Shown piece by piece: positions 1-11,410 of a stretch of DNA of 64,000 nt. The position numbers and the translations under genes are program-made. The notes under the pieces are model-generated. The model had not been told where the DNA came from. It saw nothing but the letters and a program-made list of their open reading frames with translations, and ran no database searches. Each line of letters begins with the position of its first letter. Positions within the stretch are counted from its first letter, which is position 1. Source of the stretch: Absidia repens (Eukaryota; Mucoromycota; Mucoromycetes; Mucorales; Cunninghamellaceae); assembly GCA_002105175.1 (NCBI GenBank), contig MCGE01000008.1, positions 930,001 through 994,000 on the forward strand, written 5' to 3'.

Positions 1-308
1 TTTTCCCACAGTACTGTATGGTTAGAAAAAGGACTTACCTTGTTCTTCATTCGGATAGGGGCTTGCCGGGTTACTATAGTTGTGATTGTAACCTTGAGGT
101 TCTGAGATACTGCTACTTCCTTGGTTGGGTTGCTATAAATCAGAATACATATGTGTGAGTTTACAATAGTGTAAAGCACCCCTCTCTTAGTCAAAGACTG
201 CGCCTTTGGACTTTTTCTTTATATACTATGTGTACTTACCGTATTCAAATCATTATCATGACCAGATTCTACAGGCCCACCATAGGAGTTAGGAGTGTAG
301 TTATTCAT
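1..308 (-). CDS. N-terminal part of an unknown low-complexity protein (runs off the left edge)
   Basis: I do not recognise this gene. An ATG at 308-306 opens a 23-codon exon (308-240) ending at a GTAAGT donor. A second exon (132-39) follows in phase and ends at another GTAAGT; the next exon lies outside the window. The visible 54 residues begin MNNYTPNSYGGPVESGHDND and are rich in Asn, Gln, Ser, Gly, Pro and Tyr, so this end is probably disordered, as in many transcription factors and RNA-binding proteins. Two clean splice donors, an in-phase TATAG acceptor and the absence of stops make a real gene likely. A 34-nt poly(A) tract (380-413) sits just upstream of its start. Confidence 0.6.
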
Positions 309-379
309 AATACACTATGTACAAATGACCAAAAATAAAATAAGAATAACAAAAAGGAGATAGAGAGAAAAGAGAAGGG

Positions 380-413
<34 letters not shown>
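380..413. repeat. Poly(A) tract, 34 nt
   Basis: Uninterrupted A run between the partial left-edge gene and the 3' end of RidA. It is one of many long A or T runs in the window. On the minus strand it is a long T run just upstream of the start at 308, resembling the pyrimidine leaders of neighbouring genes. Confidence 0.9.
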
Positions 414-415
<2 letters not shown>

Positions 416-527
416 AAGAATCACCGGGATTCAAATGCCGACCGTATCAGTAATTAGCATCAATGTCTTTTTTTTATTGTATGTATATGTAAAAATGGGA
501 AACTATATATAAAACTATGCATCTAAT

Positions 528-1002
528 CTATTGAGCAGCGATACATTCAATTTCAACCAAACAGTCCAAAGGCAATCTAGCAACTTCAACACAAGTACGG
601 GTAGGCTTGGGGTCAGGGAAGTAAGTCTACAAAAAAAAAAGGTCATACGTCAATATCAACCTGATAAGGGGAGGAGAGGGAGGGGAAGTTTAATGAACTT
701 ACAGTATAAACGTCATTGATAGCCTTGAAATCATTCATATCCTTGATAAAGACATTGACCTTGAGGACCTTGGCCATGGATGAACCACAATCTTCAAGGA
801 GAGCAGTCATGTTTTGGAGAACTTGATGGGTTTGCTTGGTCACATCCTTTTCAGCAATACCTACAAGGTTGCCTTCAACATCCACAGGACAAGTACCAGA
901 CAAGAAGATGAGACCACCAGATTTGATCGCTGAACTCAAGGGCGCGGTGACCTTAGGGATTCTTGTAGAGGTAACGGCTTCTTTGACAGGGCTGGTAGAC
1001 AT
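528..1002 (-). CDS. RidA/YjgF/UK114-family enamine/imine deaminase
   Basis: Two exons, 1002-703 and 626-528, joined in phase 0 over a GTAAGT...TTGTAG intron, give 132 residues, the usual RidA length. Family marks seen are the central FLSGTCPVD strand, the EDCGSSMAKVLKVNVFIKDM helix-strand, and the C-terminal TCVEVARLPLDCLVEIECIA block, which holds the family's conserved arginine/cysteine region (R-T-C-V-E just after YFPDPKPT). RidA proteins hydrolyse reactive 2-aminoacrylate and related imines released by PLP enzymes, protecting other PLP enzymes. The gene is divergent from the D-serine dehydratase at 1296, a direct source of 2-aminoacrylate. No mitochondrial presequence is evident, so a cytosolic (Hmf1-like) form is more likely than an Mmf1-like one. 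Confidence 0.93.
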
Positions 1003-1295
1003 TTTTGTATTTTGTTTTGTGTGTAGTTTTAGGAAAAAATGAAAAGAAAGACAAGGAAGATAAAAAAAATAGTGCGTTTATATAAGCGAGATGATGGGGA
1101 TCAAAAAAAAAACTTTAATTGTTCTCCCCCCATTTTCACTTCAAACCCCGCAGGCTATCGAACTTGGACGAACTCTAATTTTTCTCTTTCCCTTTTTATT
1201 CTGCTTAAGTTTTTTTTTTCTCTCTCACTCTCTCTTTCTCTCTTTTTTCTTTTACTTTCTTTTATACATAACACTCTCACTTTCAAAATAAAAAA
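1003..1295. promoter_or_regulatory. Shared divergent promoter of RidA and DSD1
   Basis: The 293 bp between the two ATGs must carry both promoters. It contains TTCAAACCCCGC at 1140-1151, a motif found upstream of other genes here, and a long CT-rich stretch (about 1175-1260) just before the DSD1 start, typical of fungal initiator regions. Promoter function is inferred from position. Confidence 0.6.
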
Positions 1296-2726
1296 ATGGT
1301 TTTTCCTATCATTGACCAATCCTCCACTCCACTTCTTCCTTATCAATTCTCTGTGCCTGACAAACAAGCTTTGGTAAAGCAATACGTGGGTAAATCTCTC
1401 GAACAAGTCCGTACGCCTCGTTTGGTGGTGGATCGTACCGTTGTCCAAAAAAACTGCGAAAAGCTCGGTGACATTGCTCAACGTCAACAAGTCAAGATTC
1501 GGGTTCATGTCAAGACCCACAAGACCATTGAAGCCACCGCTATTGAATTGGAGTCTTCTGGCACTGATGCCATTGTTGTGTCCACCTTGGCTGAAGCCTA
1601 TTACCTTATTCAATCTCCTTTGGTCGCCAACAAGCAGCTCAAGGATGTCTTGCTTGGTTTGCCCATTAGCCCTGACAAGTTTGAAGATATGTTTGCTTTG
1701 GCAGATCAAGTTGAAACATTCTCTATCTTTATCGGTAAGTGAAAAATGCAAAATGGGAGTAGAAATCAAGTGTGTACCATTGGGCGAAAGACACTTTATT
1801 CCCTGGCTGACTTTTTTTTTTTGTGTGTGTGTGTGTGTGTGTTTTATTCTATAGATCATGACCAAACCTTGGATGCTTTGGATGCTTATTACGCTGAAAA
1901 ATATGGCAAGGACTCTGATCGTCGTGTGAATGTATTCTTTAAAGTGGAATGTGGAAATGGGTAAGTCAGAGGAACGATGACCAAAGAAAAGAAACTCATT
2001 CTTGTTTTTTTTTGGACATATAGTCGTGCTGGTGCTGCCATCCATAATGATGCTTCATTGAATCTTGCCCGTCGTTTAGTCAACTCGCCCTACATCAACT
2101 TGATGGGCTTATACACACACGCTGGTCAATCGTACGCCTGTCGCGACACTGCCTCGGCTGTGGCCTTCCTTCAAGCTGAACGGGACGCTGCTGTCAACTA
2201 CCGCGATTATCTTAAAGAAAACGGTGTGATCATTGATCGCTGCTCGATTGGTGCAACCCCCACGGTGATGGCTGCTGGTTTGGCCGATGCCTCGGTGCTG
2301 GATGGTATTTCAGAATTACATGCCGGTGCATTTGCGTTTATGGATCGTCAACAAATGGCCACGAGCTTGGCTTCCACTGATGATGTGGCCATCACTGTCT
2401 TGTCTCGCGTGGCCTCTCGCTACCCTGAACGTGGCTCCATCTTGTTGGATGCCGGTGCGCTTGCCTTCTCTAAAGATCCTTCACCTCAGGGTGGATTTGG
2501 TGATATTGTCGGTCGTGAACACTGGAAACTCAACAAGATTGCTCAAGAACATGGTGTGGTTACTGAAATTCCTGCAGAAGATTTCGCTGATGCCCCTGTC
2601 GGTAAGGTGTTCCATGTGCGTCCCAACCACTGCTGTTTGACCGCTGCATGCTTTGAATTTTACTTGGTGGTTGAAAACGGTGGTGACAAAGTGGTGGATG
2701 TCTGGGTCCCTGTCCGTGGCTGGTAG
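1296..2726 (+). CDS. DSD1: D-serine dehydratase (eukaryotic, PLP and zinc dependent)
   Basis: Three exons, 1296-1734, 1855-1960 and 2024-2726, join in phase to give 415 residues. The enzyme turns D-serine into pyruvate and ammonia through 2-aminoacrylate. It belongs to the alanine-racemase-fold family of yeast Dsd1. The HVKTHKT segment near residue 70 holds the expected PLP lysine. The barrel continues through FKVECGNGRAG and GLYTHAGQSY. The C-terminal PNHCCLT keeps the His-X-Cys zinc pair of the family's D-serine dehydratase-like domain. The related D-threonine aldolase is the main alternative, but overall order and the C-terminal motif favour Dsd1. It is divergent from RidA and convergent with the amidohydrolase. 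An AATAAA at 2822-2827 can end the transcript. The second intron contains an in-frame-looking stretch but has good GT/AG ends. Confidence 0.92.
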
Positions 2727-3214
2727 GTTAGATCTTTAGTATTTTTAGTATCCGTATTTGTAATTTAGATATAGTTTTTATGTAATGATTAGCTTTTTTG
2801 TATATTTTTTTATGGGCGATGAATAAAATCCGATTGGTCCAAAAAATGAATTGGAGTTAGAAAATGTGTTGAGTGGGGTAGACATGATGGTATGGGCTTT
2901 TGGGACAAGACAAAATAAACTATATTGAATGAAACGAAAAATAACATGGGTGTAGGTTGTCATTTCTATGATGATGTTTTAATAAAATAAAAAAAGATGT
3001 TTGCGGTTTGGCGTTTCCACAGATATGATGATTGAGTTTTTTTTTTTTACCCATTTCCTATTATATTTAATATACTGAGAAGACAAAGTCAAGCGAATGA
3101 AAATTGATTTTATATAGAGAATTTGGTTCTTTTATTGATAGAATATAAAAGACGAGGAATAAAAATACAAAAAAAAAAAAAAAAACAGCTATACTAAAAG
3201 GCTACAAGGCTACA

Positions 3215-4723
3215 CTAACAGCATTCTTCTGGTTCATCTAATGCAGCCACAGTAGCCAAATCCCGAAGAACCCAAGGATGAGCATCGGATTCCTTTGTTG
3301 GTTTCAAAACAGTACCATCCACCATAGTCATTGTGTTGACAAGTCGTTGAGTCGCATGACGTTCATTGTTGGCAGCATCCTTGAACACCACATCTCCTTG
3401 TTCCAGTTTAAAGCAGGCAATGTCCGCAGGATTTCCAGATTTGAGGACACCAAGCTGAGGTTCGTTGATTAATCGGGCAGGCACCACCGTTGCTTTAGCT
3501 ATCACTTTTGGTAATGGGACACCCATATTGAGGTATTTGGACAAAGTGGTTGGTAAATCGTAAACATTGACAGATCGTGATACTATGTCCAAAAAAAAAA
3601 AAGAATGTGTGGGTGTTAGAAAGGCAATACTCACAATGATATACCCCTCCCATCTCATTTTTTAAACTTACTTTGATGAAGATCACTGCTTAAGGTGTCA
3701 GGTAAAACTTGATGAGATAACATGGCTTCTGCAGACTTGAAGTTAAAGCTACCAGAGCCGTGACCCAAATCCAACACAATGCCCTTGTCCTTCAGTTGTT
3801 GATACACAGGCAGAAATTCACCTTTGTCGTCCACCAAGCGATTTGATAATCCAGTGCAGCAATGCGTCAAGATATCACCCTTTTTCAGGTAAGGTAGCAA
3901 GTCTTCCATGTGAGGAGGTGCCAAACCAATATGGATCATCAAGGGTATGCCACCTGCTTCGTCTGCCATTTGTCTTGCTCGTTGGATACCTCGTAGCCCT
4001 GTGTTGTTGGTGGCATCTCTGTCCATTCTAACCTTGATACCCTTGATTAACGACCGATGTTGTTGAATTGTTGCCACACCCATTTCCACATCCACCATTT
4101 CATCATGAGTGAGTTCGTATGTTCGGCCTGTGAGACCTATTGCGCTGACATGGAGGAGGGAGAAGATCTTGACTTTGGATCGTTCAATGATATGTCGTTT
4201 GAAGCCAGGAAAAGTATATGCTCCAGCACTACCAGCATCCACCCAGGTCTTTGTAGTAAAATATATACATATATAAAAATAAAAGATAAAAAATAGTTGA
4301 ATAGAAGAAGAAATAACCTAACTGACTCATCGGTCCTGCCCCGCCTCCCCCTTTTTATCATTATTTACCGTAACGCCAGTGACTGCTGCCAGAGGATCGG
4401 CTTCAATGCCCCAGTAGGTGGATCCCCAATAAACATGCGTATGTAAATCCACAAGTCCAGGGCAGACATATTGTCCAGTAGCATCGATGACTTTGGTATT
4501 GGGCTGGACAGGAAGCGAACGGCCTATAGCTGTGATGATGCCATTTTTAATCCCAACATCGGTATTTTCGACTTCCAGTTCCTGCAAAGTGTCAATCACA
4601 GTGCCATGTTGAATCACTGTGTCGAATTCTATTGGTTTTGAAAAAACAAGAAGAATTCAATATACATATCTTGCATGTCAAAAGATTAATTAGTTTACCT
4701 TGAATTGAGTCAGTAGCAAGCAT
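3215..4723 (-). CDS. COG3964-type amidohydrolase/deacetylase (EF_0837/Atu3266-like)
   Basis: Four exons, 4723-4699, 4628-4369, 4248-3672 and 3582-3215, join in phase (409 residues). The start is the short 25-nt exon encoding MLATDSIQ; the next exon has no ATG of its own. Amidohydrolase-superfamily marks are GLVDLHTHVYWG (first metal HxH), TTWVDAGSAGA, GIKVRMDR with the lysine expected to bridge the metals, MIHIG, DILTHCCTG and a late LDLGHGSGSF. Bacterial COG3964 enzymes once called dihydroorotases are known to deacetylate N-acetyl-D-amino acid and (R)-hydroxy-acid derivatives. The substrate here is therefore inferred to be an acylated D-amino acid, which fits its place beside DSD1 and RidA. 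It ends 489 bp from DSD1's stop, tail to tail. TTCAACTCCCGC lies at 4819-4830 upstream. Confidence 0.85.
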
Positions 4724-6160
4724 TGAATTAGTTTTATTAAAAAAGGCTGTGAAAAAAAAAAAGAGAGAGAGAGAAGAAAAAATGATATTACCAGAGAATG
4801 GAATTGGATTGGTTTTTTTTCAACTCCCGCAGCATGATTACATAAATAAAGTTGGAGGGGATTTTTGACTGATTTGAGTTTACCTTCCCACACAAATTCT
4901 CCTTGTTACACTAAGCTTATCTTTCTCTCTCTGATAAAATAGCTTAGGTTAATGATAATCTTCTAGTATACCGTAATATATAGATAAAAATGTCATTAAA
5001 TCGACACAGTCTTTGTGTGTGTATGTGGATATTCAGGGAGTTGGTCATATTTTATTTTATGATTGACTGTTGACGACCCGCCACCACTGAGACGGCTAGA
5101 AGAGATGTTAACAATAGTGTCCGAGTTTTGCCCTACCTGTCAAATTTAACGTTCACACCCATTGAAAAGCCCTGATAAACGTCGTATCATCAAAACCAAT
5201 TAGCTTCAAACCTTCAATAGATGAGTAATCCTCATGTTTAAATCAGGAAAGGAACCAAAAGGTTTTCGGAAAATACGAATATAAATTTGATTGTCATTAA
5301 GGGCAGTAAGGGCTAATTCGCCCTCTAGCAGCGGCACCTGAATTGGGTTTGTTCAGGGTCAATAGATGGGCTTTTGCTCCCCCCAATAAAATAAGTTTTT
5401 ATTTTATCACTGTATAATACCTGTTTCACGATCGAAGTTGTCAATGTAAATTCACACGTATTTTAAAAATATATTACGTTGGTGAATGTAATAAAGAATT
5501 GTACAGGATGCATGGAATGTGTACAAAATGTGAGCGCTAGTCATATTTACCTCTAAATGAATGTATTTTCATGTAAAGACAGGTTACAGCAACAAAATCT
5601 TTTCAGGTAATAATACTTTGAATTTCATTATCTCGCTGAAACTTTCGCCCGGATCTCCCGCTTAGAAAAAAATGTGTATGATAGCGGTCAAATCAAAAAA
5701 ATTTAGACCGAGGAGATTGAAATGGTACCCCAACTATTTCCCCGCATTTTATTCCCATTGTAACTCGGTTCATCATTGGTTCTATGAGTATTTCATCTGG
5801 ATATTATGAAAACCGTATTCTCCACCTCATATATGCCCTTTTCATCCCACGGATACAGACATACTAATTCTTTTTTTTTCTTCCCTGGAGCTCGATTGGG
5901 GCTTACTCAAAATGCAATGCAATACCAAATGACTATTTTACTTAGACATAATGATCAAGAAGCATTTTATGAGGCGGACCGTCTTCTTCAAACGAAAGCG
6001 AACCGCCAAATCAATGATACAACCTGATGTTGTCTGGCTTGTCGAGCGTGCGGCTAGCAAGCTAAAAACGAAAAACAAATGCATTTTCAGTCATTTTTCT
6101 GCAATGCTAGCCTAATAAACACATGTTGTATCGTCTTAAACGTCGGTCAGGACGTGCTCA
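4724..6160. other. Intergenic, no gene recognised
   Basis: Upstream flank of the amidohydrolase followed by AT-rich unique-looking sequence. Short open frames, such as 5806-6027, have no family features. The right part grades into the first long dispersed repeat. Only the CT/GA-rich stretches and the 4819-4830 motif stand out. Confidence 0.6.
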
Positions 6161-6169
6161 TCATACTTA

Positions 6170-7480
6170 TATACAGTGTAATAACCTTTACTTATTTTAC
6201 TATACACACAGTAGGAACCCTCAATACCGATGAACCCTCAATACCGATAATAACAGGAAAACGAAATTGCATCGCTATTGCGGGTAATATGGTTATCCTG
6301 AGGTGTGTATCCATACTATGTCTAACAACTCAGACGCCTTTTGGAATCATCTTCTTTTGAATTCTTTCATCGAATTGAAAAAGGTATCAGGGAATTACTC
6401 AGAACCGCATTTCAGCAACATGGCACAGAAACGTTTCAAATTCCGCACACGTGAAATATTTATTGTCTCCCTCTCACCTTTTTTACATTTTCGGCTCTCT
6501 TTCTTTTTGTTATTTTTTTCATTTCAATTTTTCTTCACCCTTCACCTTCTATAGGATTATTTTGGACCTATAATTGTATCAGGACTAGTTTAAGAGGGTT
6601 TTCAGCTCAGGGATTACAAGATGCATGGGAAACCCTTTCATTTTGGATTCAGGATTGAGGGCACAATGAATTGATTTTTTGGACAATCATTAGCTTAGTT
6701 TTGTGTTAGTTTGTCCGTTGTTTGTATATACAACTGAATAAAATATGTCTCTTTTACATACTTTAACGAAAAATAACCCATTAGTCTCGCCCTTGTCTTG
6801 CACAATATAATTAATCCCTTTTTGCCATCGCACCTTTGGATTAGTGTTGATTGTAGTATGTTTCAATGAAACATACCTCTTCAGCCTTTCTTATATATTA
6901 TACAGTATCGTAGATCCGTTTTTAAAAACACACGTTTAGATTAGTGTTGACCTTCCTTAACAACTCATAAAGTCTCACTCAAGCTACTTTCATTAGATCC
7001 CTTGTTTACAATGAACCCTAAGCTCTTAGTTTCATATCCACCATGTTGCTTTAAATAAAATCTGTTTTTTTATCACATATCCTTTGACCATTATATATTA
7101 TGCAATATCGTAATTGTAGCTGTTTTATGAGGGTCCTGATATACATCTGCGTTTTAACTCACAAACTATGACTACTTTCCCACACTCTCCACTCACTGAT
7201 TTTTTCATGAGCCGCCCATCAATGCAAACTATCACCAAACTGTCTTTCTGCCGTAATAAGCCATTCCCCTTCACCGAGGAGTTGATTGGAATTTCCAGTT
7301 TACTTGATATGAAATGTAATGCTGCTATCCGTGTTCTGCCACTCATATCAATCAGCTCTGACCGTGCTACCAGTGACCATTCACCCTGGGCATACTTTAT
7401 ATATTCCACTCGTTTTATTTATCCTTTTCTGTTTTCGAATGTGGTGAGACGAAAAAAAAAGGAAGCCGGAAACTGAATCC
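6170..7480 (+). repeat. Dispersed repeat, copy A (extended copy)
   Basis: Non-coding repeat related to copies B to F. Landmarks in order: TTCAAATTCCGC at 6435-6446 running into CACGTG, a pyrimidine tract (about 6460-6550), the conserved core from CAGGACTAGTTTA at 6580 to about 6672, a first AATAAA at 6737-6742, a second at 7054-7059, and an ACTATGACTACTTT segment near 7165. It shares a further 200 or so bases upstream (about 6180-6435) only with copy E. An apparent peptide with FKFRTRE is simply a translation of the CACGTG-containing motif. Element ends are approximate. Confidence 0.8.
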
Positions 7481-8291
7481 AGTTGATCTTCCCTACAATA
7501 AGTTACCTATTAAGGTACAAACTGGCTGGAGTGTCAAATTCCATCAAACGTCACACGTCAACCTGGCACCAAGTAACTCATTTTTTGGAAGCGTGAAAAT
7601 GTTTGCATCCAGCGAAAATTATTTTGTAAAAAATAGCAGTATCCTGAGTTGTGTCCTCTAGTATGGTTGAAAAATGGATCAATTGAGATTCGCTTCACTT
7701 TTTTTTTTTTGCTGAACAACGCTGTAGTGATAAAAAGAAAAGAAGGAGAACTGATAGATAATTAATGTAATGATAATAAATACAGGAAGAAGGATCAATA
7801 GTAAATATTATTTGTCTATAACAATCGTCTTCGTTGGCTTTTCGTGTTCAAGGGTACCTTCGAGTATATTTTATCTCAAAATCATTTTGTAGACCAATAT
7901 CTCCTTATGCTCCCTCGCAGTATAAAGATTGGTAGATCTGTGCCTGTAATAATCCAACGTTTGAAGTTAGATGACCTTGGACCTGAGGGATAAAAGTGAG
8001 AAGCGTTCCGACTTTGGGAAGAAAGGCAGGTAAAAAAAAAATGAAGGTGCTTGGCTCGGTCGACACCAGCTATTAATCCAATAATATTAAGGCAGTGTTC
8101 CATCATGACCTACATATAATATTCTTATCTATTGTGTATAGAGTAGACGGTAATATTATTTTCTGCATCAAACTGGTCTACATCTGGATGCCCAAAAAGT
8201 TTTTTCGAGGTCATGCGGTGTTTAAAATCGATTCATCTACCAAAACATTTTTTCTGAATTTTTCAGTTTTTGATTCTTCAACTTTGATCAA
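7481..8291. other. Intergenic, no gene recognised
   Basis: AT-rich sequence between repeat A and the Reb1-like gene. The short antisense frame 7882-8106 has no family features. The stretch next to 8291 lacks the usual CT-rich leader, so the transcription start of the downstream gene is unclear. Confidence 0.5.
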
Positions 8292-11147
8292 ATGAAGGAT
8301 AAGAAAGAACACAAGCACAAGCATAAGCACAAGCACAAGCACAAAAAATCCAAGAAGGAACTTAAGCACAAGAAATCCAGGAAGGAAGATGTATGTTAAT
8401 GCTTTTGTGTATGGAAATAGTATACTAATTCCTTCTATTTCATTCTGAATATCCATGTAGTACGATCTCAATGAAACTAAAACCAACAAAATCAGCCCAA
8501 TGAAACCAGGCTCCACCCAGATTCCAGCATCCAAACAGTCTGACTCCATCTCCTACGATAAAATTACCCTGGAAAAAGCAACCGTCCCCCAAACACCAAA
8601 ACTGAAAACGACGAGTTATAGCAGTGCCAGCGACAGTGACAGTACCGACATTGATAATCGACCACCATCATCAAGACGCTCCATTCTCAACAAACCTACT
8701 TTGACAACTAGATCAACCCCATCGTCGAAATCCATTAAATCTGATAAACTATCAGCAAAGCGCCCTCTCAGTGATAGCGATAGCGACAGCGTAGACACGG
8801 AAGCGAAACCACGACCGAAACCTCTTACTGTCAAGCAACCTGCACCACCCATCTCTCGCAGCAAACCCACTTCAGCAAAATCAGCAGATAAGCGCAACCC
8901 AGCACCCAAAGCAAAGAAATATACCAGTGCCAGCGATAGTGACAGTACCGATGATGACAAACAAAAACAACCACCAAGGCGCTCCATTCTCAACAAACCT
9001 ACTTTGACAACTAGAACAACACCATCGTCGAAGCCCATCAAGCCAACTAAAGCGTCAATCAAACGACCCGTTGCTAGTGATAGTGACAGCGACAGCACAG
9101 ACAATGAAGCTCAACGAAAGTCGAAATCTCTTCCGGACAAGCAATCTGAAATTATCTCGAGCAGCCAATTCCGTTTACCAAATGTAACGCGCAAAACGAT
9201 ATCAACACCGAGAACGGCGATGTATATTGATGATGATGATGATGATGATGAAGTCGACGACAACGACGAAGATGATGGTAGCGGAAGCAACACACGTACC
9301 AAACAATACCAATCCAATCCAGCAGACATAGCATCCCGGTTGATTGATGGAGGGAGTGGCGACAACAACAGTAGTGATGACGATAACGGCACGACAGTGA
9401 AAGCTACCTTCAGAACTCGGAAAATCATTGAGCGATCGACCCACCTTGGTGAGTACTCCAGCAATCGACTTCAACGCCAACGGATGTACCGAAATAAAAA
9501 TGGAGGTCCAGCGGAATACAAGCGACGCTTTGTTGATGAAGCAGACAAGATCAATGTCTATCATGATTTTTTTATCTCGGACTCGGACTCGGAATCAGAC
9601 TCGAATGATGATTATTCATCTCCTCCTCCTCCTTGGCAGAATGGCATGTTGAATGGCGTACAATTGAAAAGGGGACTGGAGACACATAATTGGAATATGA
9701 AGACTGGGAAATTCAGTCGCGCGGAAAACATACGATTGGAAAAACGTGTCAAGAAAATATGTCGGGTAAAGTGGGGGATGGAGGAAAGTCGAATACTTGG
9801 AGGGAAATCATGAAAAGATAGTCTGGTTCTTATTATCTTTTTTTTTTTTTTTTTTATCTATCCTCTAGCGTGAAGGAATTGGTTTGGATGGCTTCCGTGA
9901 AAAGATGAATGAAGAAGCTAGCCAGAACAAACTCTTTTGGCAAAAAATTGGTAAGAAAAATAGAAAGGGGCACACGTTAATATAAGCTCATCTCTCTTTT
10001 TTTTTTTTTTTTGTCTTCCTTTAGTTAAAGTGCTGCCAGACCGACCCTTAAGTCTGGTTGTGGGATCTTGTCGACGCAGATACAACAAGCATGCATCTCA
10101 AAGCAACCAATGGACAGAAGAAATGGATTGTAAACTGGTGGAGTAAGTTTGTGATAGGAGGACTGTGCAAAAAGAAAAAAAAATTAAAAAAAGGGAAACA
10201 TAGAAGTACTCACTCGTTTTATTTGATGTTTATGTATCTAGGTATCTCAAGGTTTATGGACGGGATTATGGCAAACTTGAAGAACTAATGGCTCGGCCGC
10301 GAAGAGAAGTTCGGGATCACGTTAATGAATTGCTAACACCTGAAACTATTCGTAAGTGGAATTTGCATAATGTATACGTATATTTGACTAATGATATTGC
10401 TTTGATTCTATATAGCCAATAGAAAATCTGGTGTTTGGACAGATGAAGAAAGTCAAGGATTTTTCGACTTGGTGAAGTCCGAAAAGTGTAAAAAGAGTTG
10501 GACCACGTGGAAAGATTTCGCAACGATTCACTACAAAGGAAAACGCACAGGCTATCAGTGCCGAGTTAAATGGTAATAAATATATTTATATATGTATAGA
10601 TATATAAAGTATGGGGGGATAGAACTAATGATAATTATGTTTTTGGTCTTCTAGGTATTCACGAAATTCAAACGAACCAGTGACAATATCCACCAAACTG
10701 GGTTTTATCCGATCGTAAGTCATGCACCAATCTCGATTGGTTTGAAGAAGTATCTGAAGTATTTTATTTATTCATTTTATCATATAGTCTGGCGAAACAA
10801 AAGCACCAAAAAGAAACCGAATTTGATATGGCACTGGTTTCCGACGAAGTTGGATAGTAAGTAAAAATCGTTTGAAGGAAAATAGAAGGGAACGGATACT
10901 CAATTTAATTTTTCTTTGTCAGTCCTGAAAAGACAATCAAGGCATTTTACTTGAAAGCACGCTCTACTATCCCTGACTTTGAAAAGAAAAATGCGCCAGG
11001 TAAAAAGAAAAGATAGAAAGAAAATTACCAAATCAGGTGTCTCTTAAAGTCGCCCCACTAACTTTAATTTACGTTTTGAAAAACACAGATATCCTTGCTA
11101 TACTCGACAAACGATTTTCGCAAATGGAACGAAGTATGGATGATTGA
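8292..11147 (+). CDS. Reb1/TTF1-like Myb-domain DNA-binding protein
   Basis: Ten exons: 8292-8390, 8461-9765, 9876-9951 (start uncertain), 10025-10142, 10242-10351, 10416-10572, 10655-10714, 10788-10856, 10923-10999 and 11089-11147, about 709 residues. The start gives a Lys/His-rich tail (EHKHKHKHKHK). A long disordered part follows with SDSDSTD acidic-serine runs and a duplicated block holding RRSILNKPTLTTR twice, then an Asp-rich run near 9228. The C-terminal half matches Reb1/TTF1 Myb architecture: FWQKIVKVLPDRPL, CRRRYNK, QWTEEMDCKLVE and GVWTDEESQGFFDLV ending in RTGYQCRVKWYSRNS. Such proteins bind DNA site-specifically, for example in rDNA termination or replication-fork arrest. The exon 2-3 junction is odd: the strong CTCTAG acceptor at 9868 gives the wrong phase, so I used GTGAAG seven bases later. 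Confidence 0.85.
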
Positions 11148-11410
11148 AATTATTTAGTGATAGTTTTACTTAGTATCATTCAGTGTGTGATCTATTTGTA
11201 TATGATTTAAATCAATAAAGAAATACCATCTGCTTCATTACATCTTTTTTTTTTGGTTGCTCATCTTGTGCAACAGGGCCTGATGTCGGTGATTTGGTCG
11301 AGACGAAGTTTAAAATTTTTTTTCTTTTTTTGCGCACTTCTTTTTCTATTTGACTCACTTTTTTTTCTTTTCTCTTCTCTCTTTCTTTTCTGTATTTTAT
11401 TATAATCAAA

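Noticed and set aside
421..470. Possible 3' half of a tRNA or tRNA-derived SINE next to the poly(A) run
   Set aside because: CATTTGAATCCC resembles a T-arm, but stems do not pair and no 5' half is present. It better fits the recurring TTCAAATNCCG promoter-like motif.
1155..2045. 296-codon minus-strand frame over DSD1
   Set aside because: It runs across DSD1 exons and introns in antisense, is low in complexity at both ends, and DSD1 is clearly the real gene.
6079..6554. Plus-strand open frames in repeat A whose peptide (NCIAIAGN, FKFRTRE) resembles one in copy E
   Set aside because: The peptide similarity reflects conserved DNA including the CACGTG motif. The frames shift between copies and other copies lack the region.
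8211..9564. Several minus-strand open frames across the Reb1-like gene
   Set aside because: They arise from the SDSDSTD and Asp-run repeats read in antisense.
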